DNA from: Rhea pennata
Lineage: Eukaryota > Chordata > Aves > Rheiformes > Rheidae
Direction: 5' to 3'
Length of the DNA stretch: 64,000 nt
Assembly: GCF_028389875.1 (NCBI RefSeq)
Contig: NC_084672.1
Span: 8,854,458 to 8,918,457 of the forward strand
The position numbers were made by a program, and so were the translations under genes. Position 1 is the stretch's first letter, and the number at the start of each line of letters is the position of its first letter. Below the pieces are notes generated by a model. It searched no databases. It was given only the letters and a program-made list of their open reading frames with translations, and was not told where the DNA came from. Positions 13,141 through 25,307 of this stretch are shown one piece after another.

Positions 13141-15827
13141 AGTTTTGCACCGCAGATGACTTCGCAGGCTTCCCTTTGACACCCATCCATGGCCACAGCC
13201 GGCTGTGGAATTATTTTTGTGGGGGACTTGCTCTTTTTTCCCCAAGCTCTGCAACATTTTAGTGCAGAGGAAATTTAACCAACAATGAAATCATTTTCTA
13301 AATCTGCTCCCCACCCATAGCCCTTCCCCATCCCCCAGACCCTGTCAGTCACTTGGCTGGAAACAGGGCAGAGCATCTCAGGAGCTTCCACAGCAGTCTC
13401 CTCGCTGGGTGATCCTTTGGGCTCCTTCCCATTGCCCACTCAGCTGCGCTGGACACGGCAGCACAGGATGCCCCCCCCCAGCCTTTCCTTATCTTCTCCC
13501 AGATGTCTGAATTTGAGATCCTGAGCATCAAGGACAAACAGTAGAAAGGAAATGAAGATCTAACACAGGCTCAGTGTAGGAGGTCCCACTGGGGCAGTTC
13601 TGAGGGACCTTGTTACGTGACATCCTCAGCAGCCCCTGTGCTGTATGAGCCCAAGGGACTGCTGCGCCACACCACAGCTCCCACGTTTCTCCTCGCCGTC
13701 TGCATGCTCTCAGCCCCAGCACTACTACCTCGCCCAGGGCCTGGCACCCCCACGCCTTGCATCACTACCACGCACCCAGCTTGCCCAAGGAGCGACTAGC
13801 CGCAGATACGGCTCCTCCAAACCCAGCGCTGCCCTAGATGCGCTGGAGAAGGAGCGGCCAGCTGTGCCCCAAGGCACTCAGCACCCAAGCACCCCTCTGC
13901 CATGATGCACTTACCAGCAAATTTTCATGCAAATAGCAACAAACCCTCCTGTCCCTGGCACTTGACCGGGGCTGCAGGTCCTCAGAGCATCGCTGAAGCC
14001 ACAGCACACCCTGCAGGCACACACACCAAAGCACCAGCCCCACACGTCCACCGAGACCCCCGCGCCTGGGAGCGGCCGCCAGCCGGGAGCCGATCTCACG
14101 GCTGTATTTAGCGCTCTTCCCTCTGCGTGCGCGGGCAGGCAAAGGCAGCGCAAGGCATCAGACGGAGCCTTCAGCACTCACACCTGCCTCCACAACCCGC
14201 TCGGGTCCCAGCCTTTGCCTGCAGTTCGTGGGAGCCCTCGCACGCAGAAGAGGGCAACTTTGGGCATCCAACAGCCGGATCACTGAGCTGCCCTTGACAG
14301 AGAGAGCAAGGCTCAGGGAGGTGAGACCCGCAGAAGAGGCTTGGGAGGCAAGAGGCAGAGAAGAAGAGATGAAAGGTGCAGAAATGCAATGAAGAAACCG
14401 CCACGCAGCTTTGTTGCTGCCGACACCCTGGCTACCACCTCAAAAATGCCAGGCATTGGGAAATCAGCCCCAGGGAGAAGGAGCCCTGTGCCCAGGGGAG
14501 CCCAGCAGGCAGAGGAGCCAGAGTGGCCAGCAGCATGCAGGAGAAAAGCAGCAGACCCCGCCTGCGTCCTCAGAGGTATCCAACGCTGCCACCAGAGCCA
14601 GGCAAGAGCCATGCAATATTGATGAGAGCACTGCAATTACCCACTGTGCTCTGCAGGAAGCCAGGATGTCTCTTCTGACAGCGTGGGGGCTGCCGGCAGG
14701 AGGAGGCAAGGCCTGGGGGCCACAGACCTGCCCCACAGCCACAGGCTGGCTCCGAGCCAGGAGATCAAGGCAAGCGCAAGCACACCATCCCTGGGGCCAG
14801 CCTCAGGGCAGCCTCTTTCTTTTGCAGCCTCTTTCAGCTGGACAGGGTGCCCACCTTGGGGTGGGAGAGGCTGCCTGTATGTCAGTCAGTTGAAGGTCCC
14901 TCAGAGTTTATCACCCTCAAACTCCCCTCCTCTACCCTCTCTTTTCCAGCTGGGAAAACCAAGCAAACCCTGGGACAAGACCTGCCAACAGTAAACCAGC
15001 ACATGCAGCCTTCCTGCAAGGCAGAGCCTGCAACACGCTCCGAAACCAATAGAGAGGTAGCAAAGGGGCAATGAAGCCCTTGGGGAGAGGCACATTTTGA
15101 TGTGCAGCCTCTGGGGGAGCAGCATGGACTAAAAAGATTAAAAGCACCAGCTCTGCCCAGGCCCCAGGAAACAAACTTTCAGAGCAGCCTCTGCCCAAGG
15201 CATCCTGCCTCCCCAGTGAGGGAGGATGACGAGGGGCTCCCACACTAAGGCACCACGGAAGCAGGCAGAACAGGAGACTGGGCAAAGCAGCAGAATGGAG
15301 ACAACCTTGGTAGCTCTCTGAAAGCCAGAAGGACAGAGGTAAAGCAACACTCATGGTCAGTTCTGGTAGAACCATGCCATAGGTGCAGGCACAGGGAACC
15401 AGAAAGGAATATTCCCAGATTTTCAGGCTTGCATTAATGCCTGCGCTAATTGCCCATTGCTTCCACCTGCAGAGCTCTAACTCCATGCCCCTGCACCCCA
15501 CAGCCCTCTGGCTTGTCTGGATGCTGCTGCCAGGGGTACCCAGTAACCTGCGAGGGCAGCACAGCAGGCAGAGCATGTGGCCCAGAAGCCCACAGTGTCC
15601 TGTTCTGATGCTCATTCTCTCCACACATTTCCTGCCTTGTCAAAGCCCAACTTTCCCTCTGGAAACCACAGTCCCAGAGTGGCAGTTTGCAAACCACCAG
15701 GTGTTGCTGCCTCCAGCTCCCCCCTGCAGCAGGACTGAGCCCAGCTGCAGCAGAGCCTTTGAGCGTTCTGCCCTGCAAAAGGCCCGCAGGGCTCCAGCAC
15801 AGCAATATCGATGGCACCACTAATTCT

Positions 15828-15854
15828 ATCACCATAAACATAGTTTATGGTGAT
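15828..15854. repeat. perfect inverted repeat, 12-base arms with a 3-base loop
   Basis: The arms ATCACCATAAAC and GTTTATGGTGAT are exact reverse complements around ATA. No terminal-repeat transposon or RNA family was recognised around it. Confidence 0.85.
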
Positions 15855-17236
15855 GCAGCTGCTTGTCAGGGCCATGTCTCAACATCTCTAGATCACTCTG
15901 CACTGGGGTCCTAGAGTCCCTTTCCAGAGCATCAGTCTCTTGACCTACCTTCTCCCAGCACTAAAGGTGCTGGAGAGCCCCCTCAGAGCAAAGAACATGA
16001 AGCGAAGGCTTGCAAAGGGCTGCCTGCCAGGGCAGGCAGGATCCGCTGAGAACAGCCTCCAGCAAGGAAACCTCCAGGCAGCCCAGAGAGAGCAGGTCAG
16101 CCAGCTTTGTTCACTGTCCTCCATGCTCCCAGGGCTAGGGGAGGCACAGGCAAGAGGATGTCCTGAAGGAGGTCATATAGTAAAAACACTCTGCCTGAGA
16201 GCAAAGAGAGGAAGAAATATAGCTACTAGAAATCTGGCTAATCACTTTATGAGAGAAGAAGAAAGCTACTGTGTAACATAGGCCCCTCCACCTCAAACCC
16301 CAGAAAACCTTTGCTAGCTTCTCCAGGGGTTTTTATACCCCTGCCCACCCTGGGACACACTGAATGCCTGCTCTCTGCCCCACAGCGCAAACATCGCATT
16401 GAAAGGGCCCACATTAGGCCAGCTGGCTCCCACCTTGGGAGACAAATACTCGAAAGAGGGAGCAGCTTTGGCTCCCGACCACCTTCTCAGACTCAAAAAG
16501 CTGCTATGTCCGTGGCTCCTCATGCAAAAAACACACCTGGTCTGTATGAGACCATCATGGACCACCTTCACCAGGAAGCTAAACACCAGGATCTTCTGTG
16601 GAGCTGGGGAGGTAGGTAGTACTGAGGGAGTCCTCTCCTCTAGAGCCTCATTGCTTGAATCAGGAGTGATCCAGCAAGGGCCTACTACCAAAGGGCATCT
16701 GGCTGGGATGGGCAGACACCATTTCCCCAGCTCCTGGGGACTTCTTGTGTCTCAGTGCCACGTGCCTCCATGCAGGTGAGGAGGCCAGAGGTTGCTGGAA
16801 AGCAGAAGCAACTTCTGAGCAGAGCTCCCTGTCCTTCCCCAGGTGATGCTAAAAAACCCCTCAACACTCCTTCCCAGGAGGAAAGGTAGCTGCAAGGCAG
16901 GTGGGATCTCTCAGCCATCAAGGCACTGCAGTAAAGGCTGCTGAGTGCTGTCCATGATGCTTGTAAACAGCATCCAGCAAACTTTATAGAAGGAAATCTG
17001 CTGCTGAAGCCCTGTGTGGTGGTGCTGCATTCCCTGCCAGCGAAGCTGATTGCAGGAAAGCCAGTGTGGTAGGAGAAGGGGCTGAGTTCAGCCACTGAAC
17101 TGCCTACAGTCACAGCAGGGACAGGCCTGGACCCTTCACACCTGTACAGGAGCAGCCTAACAGGGGTGATAATGTCACACAGCTTCTAGGTGACAGGTAG
17201 TGATGGTATGAGCCAGAGGAGGAGGCTCTGCAGGCT

Positions 17237-17252
17237 GGGGGGGGGGGGGGGG
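17237..17252. repeat. G16 homopolymer
   Basis: Sixteen consecutive G bases lie on the plus strand. The run could form a G-quadruplex; its true length is uncertain in most assemblies. Confidence 0.9.
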
Positions 17253-17404
17253 CTGCTGCTGGCAAGCCTGTGCACGGTTGCATTTGGAGGTGGTCCCTGG
17301 AGGCAACACGGCTGCCACAAGCTCTGGGGAGCAGGGCACTGGGGAAGCACATCCAGAGCAAGGCAGCTTGTGGCCAGGCAGGATGCATGGGACCTGAGCC
17401 TTCA

Positions 17405-17420
17405 GACACACACACACACA
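17405..17420. repeat. short CA microsatellite
   Basis: About eight AC dinucleotides lie in intergenic sequence. Confidence 0.85.
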
Positions 17421-19529
17421 GGGACAAAACATTTGCTGCCACTCACCACCAGGGAGGGCCAGCTCCTCTGGGCTGCTGTCTTCCCCACGAGCAACACACT
17501 CCACTCCATGCTGAGAGGACAAGCTTGGCATCTTCCCCCTTGCAGCCCTCATTGCCTAGCGCTCTGCACATTTCATGATGCATTGGGGAAATTTGCCTCA
17601 GGTGTGAAAACTAAACAGGTGAACCAGCAAGTTTCAGCCCCTTGTGGATTTTGTTTAAAAGGCTGCTGGGCAGCATGGAGTAATCTCAGCTGGACTCGTC
17701 TACCACTCTTATCTCAGCTGAGGTTGCCCTCCCTGTCAAGCACACGTGCCTCTCACAAGTATTTAAAAATAGAAGGAATAACAATCTTTTTTTTCTCTTT
17801 TCTGCCTGGTTGAAGAAATAGCTTAATTAGTTAATAAGGGGGGTTAATTTGTTGCATAGCTGCGTGAAGAACTTACCGAGGGTGAGCTAAGGCAGTAAGT
17901 CAAAGAAATGAGCCTCAGAGGTAGCCTAAGGAGTGGAGGGGAGGATAGAGCTTTGTGTGCCACACGGGAAAGCACCCCATGCCCTGCGGGGACCTGCCAC
18001 CAACTTCAGGGAGAAATTCCAGTCTGGGCCTGAGGAGCTTTTCTCAGTGGTCAAATGGTTGTGTCCCTAAAGGAAAGTTTTCAATGTTGAGACAAATCAA
18101 CGTTTTCTGTTTTGATGAGCAATTTCTTTCAGCTCTAGCTGGACGTAACAGCAGCAGGGTCTCCAGCAAGCTGCTTCTTTCAGTGCCAGCTGAAGGCTGT
18201 CCAGCATCTCTCCTCGGGGAAGGAGGGGTATCATCCCGTGAAAACAGGGATGAGAGAGTGAGAGACAGTGCCCGTCTCCCGAGTGCACAGCACACGCAGT
18301 GTCGGCCGCCTTTTATCCTCCTGCGCAATTTAGAAGGGGAAAGCGCAGCCTCGTGCAGCACGCGGTCAGCCTCCGCCGTCAGCCTTGCTGTACGTGTCGC
18401 AGCGTGCCCGAATCATTTTCGGCATTGGGATGTTGTGCTCCATGAGGTGAACGTTCACACTAAAATGCAGAGATGTCCACATGTATCAACATATGGCCTC
18501 ACATCTCCTTTGAGCATCCTGTTGCTGGAGAAAAGAGCTTTGCCTACTGCCAGACCTTGCATTGCTGGGTGATGGTCCTTGGAAATCTTTAACTCCACCC
18601 ATGCCTCTAAGCAGCCAGCTGCTAACTTCCTAAAAAATGTGACAGAAGCATCACGCTTGCTTGGTTGCAAACACCCAGCCAAAAACACCCAGCACTTACT
18701 TGTATAGGCACCTCTCTTTTACCCTTCTCTGTACCAAGATGTTGGGCTCCCAGTATCTCTCCCCAGTACTGAGGAAAGTGAGAGAGGTGTCTAGAAGGTA
18801 ATTGTTTGTTCCTATGGGCTCAAACCAGATGGTAACTAGGTCGCCAATTCCTCAATATACGTTTCAGAGTCTTTATCTCCAAGTGCACTGGAATTGTACC
18901 CCCAGGGAGGCTCCTTATCATCTCCCATTCGTCTTTCCCATGCTGCAGCTGCAAGACCTGCTCCTTTGATGTCCAGCCATTTCAGCAAAACTAGTCAGCT
19001 AGCTACCATCTGGGGCCTATATTGTCTCAGCAGGCCTTTACTTGTTCCAAAATAGCCTGTTAATTAGCATTTATCCATAAAAGCATTTAAAATGGTGTGA
19101 AATGTATATTTACTCAGGATCACCTCCACGGCACAGAAAAAGCTTCAGTGCTTCCGATCTCCATGCCATTGGTGAAGGGGACAAGGTCCCCAGAGATGAG
19201 GGGGAGACTGGGGCTGGACTGGCAGTTGGACCAGGGCACATGGGTGGACTCACTGTTTTGGGTCCACCAAGAGCTGAATGGGAGAAGCCAGAGGAGAGCC
19301 AAAGGATCTCCCCTGCCAGGAGCAAGCCAAGGAAAACCCATGGCAAATTTGTCTTTCCTTTCCCACATCCCAGCACAGCCAGCTTTCTGCATCCATTTGG
19401 GTGTCCTTATAGGTAGTTCCCTGCTTGACGTCTCATCAGAGCTGGGGGAGGGAGACACCCTTTCAAGAAAAGACAAAAGGGCTCTTTCTTCATCACCATT
19501 AACCTCAGGCAGCTCTCGAGAAAAATTCT

Positions 19530-19860
19530 GGGCAATTAGTGGAGCATGAGAAGATTTATAATTGAAATTTAGTTTGTAGCACTACAGGCAGCTCCCTCGA
19601 AAGACATTTTTCACAGACAAAAAAAAAGTGGGGGAAAGAATAGAGACAGACAGAGGAGGAGAGAGAACTAGTTAGAGTTTTAAAATCTCTCCGAAAACTC
19701 CATTTAGCTTAACATTGTATGATAGCTTTCATAATTCAGAACAAAGTGCAAAGCTCTTTAATGAGGCCATTAATGACCCTTTAATTTACTCCACCAGGGC
19801 TGAATTCATAAAACATTTATGTTCCATTTACATAGGATTTTCCTGAGACTCTTTGGGGCA
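19530..19860. promoter_or_regulatory. candidate conserved non-coding element
   Basis: This AT-rich unique stretch holds GATTTATAATTGAAATTTAG, GCTCTTTAATGAGGCCATTA, ATGACCCTTTAATTTACTCC and TTCATAAAACATTTATG. It has no repeat or coding character. The call rests on motif density only. Confidence 0.25.
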
Positions 19861-22800
19861 AGGCACCATCACAGAGCAGGTGGGATGAAACAGAAGACTT
19901 TGCTCTTCTGTTCTCTCTGCTTTTCTCTCTTCTTCACTCTCTCACTAAAACTCTGTGTGTGTCTTTTAATTCTGGTAGAAAAGCTGCAGGGACTCTGAAG
20001 GGAGAAGAGCCATTTTTGACCCTTTTGCACAGTAAATAGATGCAGTGCACTGACTTGTATTTTTGTTTTAGGAACAATGAAATGCTTTCTAAGATCTAGC
20101 TGGGATACCCAAAAGCAAGCCTCAAAAAAGAAAAAAAAAAGGGGGGGGGAAAAAAGAAAAAAAAAAATACCATCCAGTTCCACTTCATTACTTTCCTGCC
20201 CTCTGGGACAGCTGTCTATTGCAAAATCAAATTTGCTTCTGGTATAGCTTTGTTGATCTCAGAGCATGTGGGGGGAATGTGTCCCACCAGATTTCCAGGC
20301 TGCTCCCCACCATTCTGGGTGGCAATACAGGATAGGAGAAGGGAACAGGGGAGGCTTGAAGGATGCAGGTACATGAGCGGGCACCCACGGCTGCTTTTCC
20401 AAATACTGGGGAGGGAGGGATGAACTAAGAGCTGCTGCCAGCCTCAGCAGGGGTGTTTGCACGGCTGCTGCTTGAGGTAGGAGCTGAGGTGGTCTCTTAG
20501 CATCTCCGTATTTCTTGTTCTGGCAGATCTGAGCTCAAGGAGAGCTGTCAAGGTGCACATGGGGCAGTTTCCTTCAGTGAGAACATGGCTAGTTTACTGC
20601 TCTCATTCAGACCTCATTGAAGATCATACATGAGTTTCAGGTGATGGTTCAATTTGGTTGTCTCTTGATCCAAACTGAGCTATTTACCTCTAACTAGATT
20701 TTCTTCTGTTACAGATTTCAAGCAGGGAGAGCTATATAGAACTGTGTCGTTGCTTTTTTGCTGAATTTTTTTAAACACTCTTCCTAGTTCGCTATAAAGA
20801 CCTCACTTTCATTTCTTCAGAAAAATGTCAGTTTCTAGGCATCTTGAGATAAAAGGAGCCATTAATCATCACAACTGCTTGGTTTTTTTGACCTAGGATG
20901 GTTTCTTACACCAGCAGTCACAGTATTCTTGGCAAATCAGACTTCTGTAGGTACTGTACTTCGAAAAACAAAAATTAGGACCTGCATTCGCCTGAGAACT
21001 GTTTCCAGAGGGAATTCTTTTACACTAACCAGGGTAAAGCTACCTGCATCTCTTCCCTTCAGTAAAATGATCATCTGGACAACTTTGTTCTTCTTGGGAC
21101 TCTGCCCACAGAAGGACATTCAGGCATTTTCTTGGACTACTGTATCCAGACAGCAAATGCATATCACAGCAGTGCATCATCCTGAGGGTTAAGCATGTAT
21201 GAGGCCAACCTGATCCCAAGCAGCCCACAGTCTTTTGCTGGGAGCTGGCAGCTTGTGTGGTGCTACCAAAGAGTGAAGAGACACATATCCAGCTCCCAAG
21301 GACCTCACACCAAGGCAGATGGGAAAACCTAACCTTCCAGGCCATGCCTGGGAGAGCCGTATCCTAACAGGGCAGGTACTCTGGTATTAGATGATATCCG
21401 GGCTGTCTAGTGGGTCTAGAAGGCTTAAGGAAAAGGTGGAGGAAAAGGAGGAAAAGGAGAGGAGATCCTGAGGAGGGGAGTAAGAAGAGGATCCTGCTGG
21501 ATGTGTCAGAGGAGGGACTGCAGGGGTGAAAGGGTGGCACTATAAGCCAGAGGGTTGAATAGGACCTCAGAGGAGGGATTTGAAGAGACAGACCTGCCCA
21601 AGGGTCACACTAGGAAGTCTCAGACCACTCAGGGTTTGGCCCCAATCAGTCATTCCCCTGCTGATAGAAAAAACCTACAGGAGGTGGGCCTGTGGCCCAG
21701 CATCTCAGGCTCACAAGAACCAGCATCTCTGGGAAACCTTGGCTGCATATCCCTGACCTATTGCCTCCCTGCATTTGTCTTCTACCAGAGTCTGTCACTG
21801 CTGGAGCTTTCAGACAACTCCTCCTTCTTTCTCACTCCCCAAAACCCTGATTAGAGCTGCTTGCCCACCTCATGCTGCCAGTTCAGCAGATGGTCCCACT
21901 TTGCATGTCAATATTTCTGAACCCCACCATCAGCACTGCAGTCTTCTCTCTCCCAGGCCACCAGCCCCAGGGAGCTTCCTCAGCACAGGAGAACACTGAT
22001 CTCAGCCTGCAAAGCACAGACAATCAGTCATCCAAAACCCACCACAGAGAACAGCAGGGAAGATGCTCTCAAACTATTGGCAGAGGAAAAAATTAAGGGC
22101 CATTGAAGAGCATGTCAAGAGTCAAAATTTTTAGTATCTCTAAATGACAGTAATAGGAACAGTCCATGCTTGAAGGTCTATGAAGGCGGTTCTCCCAGCA
22201 GGACATGTCTCATAATGAGTGGGGACAGAGTCTCTCAGGGAGTTTTATTTTCTGTATCACTTGCACTATTCCCCCAAATTCAGGTTTTGTTGTCATTCTC
22301 ATTTACTTTTTCACCCTTGATTTTGCTGACGCAGGTTAGAAACCTGATGGACCATCAAGGTACTGACACCACTTGCGTCTGTATGGTTCATGAGTCATCC
22401 TCCTCACTTCACAGTTAAAAGGACTGCTGATGCTGATGCCCTCAGAAAGGACATATCAGCAGGAACATCAATACTTTCGAAGCCATGTCAGTGCTCATCA
22501 GTAATGGGCTGTGTACACGAGTTAGTTATTGTAGGGTCTCTAGAATGCGCCAGGTTCTATATGCGCTGGGTTTCTTATTGTAGGGTCATCTTTTTCTTCA
22601 AAGAAAGGGCACCAGAAAGGGAGATTGCTTGACCTACCTGGATTATTTGTGCAGAGCTGCATTGCAATACAGGATCAACTTTGTCAGAACACTTCGATCT
22701 CAAAAGCCTATCATGAAAAGAAATTTTAAAAATGGATTGGAAAAAATATAGATAAATGCTATAATGGGGAGAAAAATAGGACAGTATTTTCCAAATATTC

Positions 22801-24519
22801 TAAATGATTTGGGAATCTTATATTCAAAAGTGATTTAGGCACTGAAAGTGTCAGACCCCTGACAGGAGAAAAAGGGTAACCATTCCCGAAGTGTTCAAGT
22901 CTGAAGTGCCCAGTGCCAGTAACCCAGCTGCAACTGCACAAGATTAGTGAATGGATAAGGAGGGAGCCCATGATGGGAAACTGAGGCAAGATTGAAAGGG
23001 CCTGCTCAAGAAATTAGAGCATCAGACAGTATTCTCTTACAGACAGTTGGTATGGCACATCAAGACACACGCACTCAGACTTGCTAGGGTAAGGCTATTC
23101 ATTTTCCATCTTCACTGATTATTTTAGGATCATTTCAAATTTCTAGGGACACTGGAGTCACATGCAGACTAAAGCAAAGAGAATTCTGTTCAGCACAGGA
23201 AAGGGAACGTGCAGCTGTTAGTCAGTCCCAAATTCAGAATGAAGCTGGTTGTCCTAGCAAGGCTGGTCACAGAGAAAGACAAACTTTGAGCTGGAAATCT
23301 AATCTAATTGTAGGTGTTATAACTATGTCTTAGCTATTTGGCCACAAAAAGTGTATCACGTGATCCTTTAGTGATCTGTGGACTGAGCTCCTCTGAGCAG
23401 TCCAAGATCTTTTCTCACTCCACCGCCACAGCCCATTGCACATATACCTGAGGATCTGCATATGACCATTTTCTTTCTGCTGCTCTTAAAACTCCAGGAG
23501 AGGCCACAGGTGAAACATTTAAAGCCTGTTCCCTCAACAGGTGATCAAAATCCTCCTGGACATGGGGCTAACACTCAGAGTGTCTGCATTACTGGTAGTG
23601 TTGATCTTATCTGATAAGCAGGGTGGTTTGACAGCCTATCATGAGCTAAAAAAAGACAGGACCAGCAGGCCTATGGAAAAGTCCCTGCAAAACTGTTTTC
23701 CTTAGTACAGCCATTGGATCTTATAATCAAGACTATCTGATATACTGATGCCACGCTAGTAATGATATAACTCGATATCAGTCTAATGGCACAATGGATT
23801 TACAAAGGGAGCAGTATACACAGAAACATGCATTCATTCTTGCTAATCCCTCATAAGCCTGTAATCCTGATTCTTTTTTTCCAAATAATAAGTGCAGATC
23901 TATTAAGACTCTATCACTAGCTGCATGTGAAATTCTCTTTTTTCCCTGCTTGGGATCTGCTGTGTATCCTACACGTAGTAGGGGCATGGCAGAGACACAG
24001 CAATCCTGCTGTGCGGGGAATGCCATCCCTTGGCAGTGCTTGTCCCCTTATGGTGATGACTGTGATCATGCACGCTTGTAAATCCCGCTCCGTAGTTTGC
24101 CCCTTAGCCATAGCACAGAGAGCACGCTGAAGCTGCTGCAGCCTTTCTGCAAGGCCTGCCGGGAACAGCTCTGACGAAGAGGCCTGCTGGACAGGTTGAG
24201 GGTATGGATCATGGGTTTGTGGGAGGCCTCGTGCCATGATTTCTGTGCCCTGAAGACAGTTGTGACAGGTATCCTTCACCTGCGTCTTCTCTGCTGAGCA
24301 GGGAGGTTGGCACCTGCCTCACAGTGAAACATGAAGTTGCATTTAATCACAGTCATGCAAGTAAGCAAGGGGACACCCGTTGGCATTCGGCAGCCTCCTC
24401 AAGCCAGCCCTGGCAGTGTTTCTCTCACCCTTCCTGCAGGCAGTATCTCAGCACTGCCAAATCCCCACCTCCACCAGACCCACAGCCACAGACAGGGATT
24501 TCCAGGGAGCCTTGATAGC
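19861..24519. other. intergenic segment 4
   Basis: No exon is recognised. A purine homopolymer-rich stretch (A and G runs) lies at 20125-20167, a GGA-rich patch at about 21430-21500, and a 13-base direct repeat at 22526-22538 and 22575-22587. A weak MIR-like trace at about 22,970 is not strong enough to call. Confidence 0.65.
20125..20167. repeat. A/G homopolymer-rich low-complexity run
   Basis: Runs of A interrupted by single G bases surround a G9 run. This is simple low-complexity sequence. Confidence 0.85.
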
Positions 24520-24850
24520 AAATAGCATTTCATAAAGCATTCCCAAGCCATTGCATGCATACAACCTGGAAATAACCTTTCCAGGAGTGACAAAGTAATA
24601 GTCACTAATTACACAATTAATTTATTCTTTGGTACTAATAAAAATAAAAAAGAATTTGAGTTACAAAGGAAAGAAAACAGTTTAAAGATTTGTTTAATTA
24701 AAACTACAATGTACTGAAAAATCAAGTAATTTTAATGATACAGACAATGCTGTGATTGTATAATTAGTAATTAGTTACCTACAGAAATGACACTTTCGTT
24801 TCTTTAGAACCATTAATTTTTTTCCTCTTAATTTTTTTTCTTTCTTCCTC
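24520..24850. promoter_or_regulatory. candidate conserved non-coding element, very AT-rich
   Basis: The stretch is dense in homeodomain cores: GTCACTAATTACACAATTAA, TTTGTTTAATTAAAACTAC and TATAATTAGTAATTAGTTAC. It is not a simple repeat and has no open frame. It may be an enhancer, or just AT-rich sequence. Confidence 0.3.
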
Positions 24851-25163
24851 TTGAATGTAACTGTCTTCAGAGCACACAAATCATGATAGTAAATTGCTGC
24901 ATGGTGCAATAGCTACTGAACTGACTGTACGCGTGATTCCTTGCCTTCCCCATCAAGGAACGGCCACAGTGCCACTGACCTTGCTCCCCAGCCTCCATCA
25001 GCCTTGCTGTCCCCGTAATATCCATCTTATGCACTAAAAGCAGAGTGCATATAGGCAGCAGTGCAAATTGCGACTCCAGCCACAAAGCGCTGCCGGGACA
25101 GAGCCGACAGGCAGCAGAGGCTATGGCCTTCTGAAGAGGGAGTCAAGGAACAGTTAGCCCAGT

Positions 25164-25171
25164 GATATATA

Positions 25172-25224
<53 letters not shown>

Positions 25225-25250
25225 GTGTGTGTATATATATATATATATAT
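25164..25250. repeat. compound TA/TG microsatellite
   Basis: Alternating TA runs interrupted by TG and TATG units span about 87 bases. A second TA tract follows at 25281-25307. Such tracts vary in length among individuals. Confidence 0.95.
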
Positions 25251-25280
25251 CATGCTTATATGTCTTGATGTTAACCAATG

Positions 25281-25307
25281 TTATATATATATATTTTATA
25301 TATATAA
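25281..25307. repeat. TA-rich tract
   Basis: Two short TA runs flank TTTT. The tract is probably part of the same low-complexity block as the microsatellite just upstream. Confidence 0.85.

Larger units (their letters stand above)
13141..19529. other. intergenic segment 3
   Basis: This GC-richer stretch has no recognised exon. Long open frames (up to 230 codons at 14932-15624 on the minus strand) show no family signature. It contains a perfect hairpin at 15828-15854, a G16 run at 17237-17252 and a CA run at 17405-17420. Confidence 0.65.

Noticed and set aside
14932-15624. 230-codon minus-strand open frame
   Set aside because: No domain, motif or splice context is recognisable, and composition matches the surrounding GC-rich non-coding sequence.
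17190-17813. 207-codon plus-strand open frame spanning the G16 run, and the 205-codon frame at 17955-18572
   Set aside because: The first reads through a homopolymer and a CA repeat; neither resembles a known protein.
22967-23035. Possible MIR relic (GGAAACTGAGGCAAG...)
   Set aside because: Only one short block matches and the rest cannot be aligned by eye.
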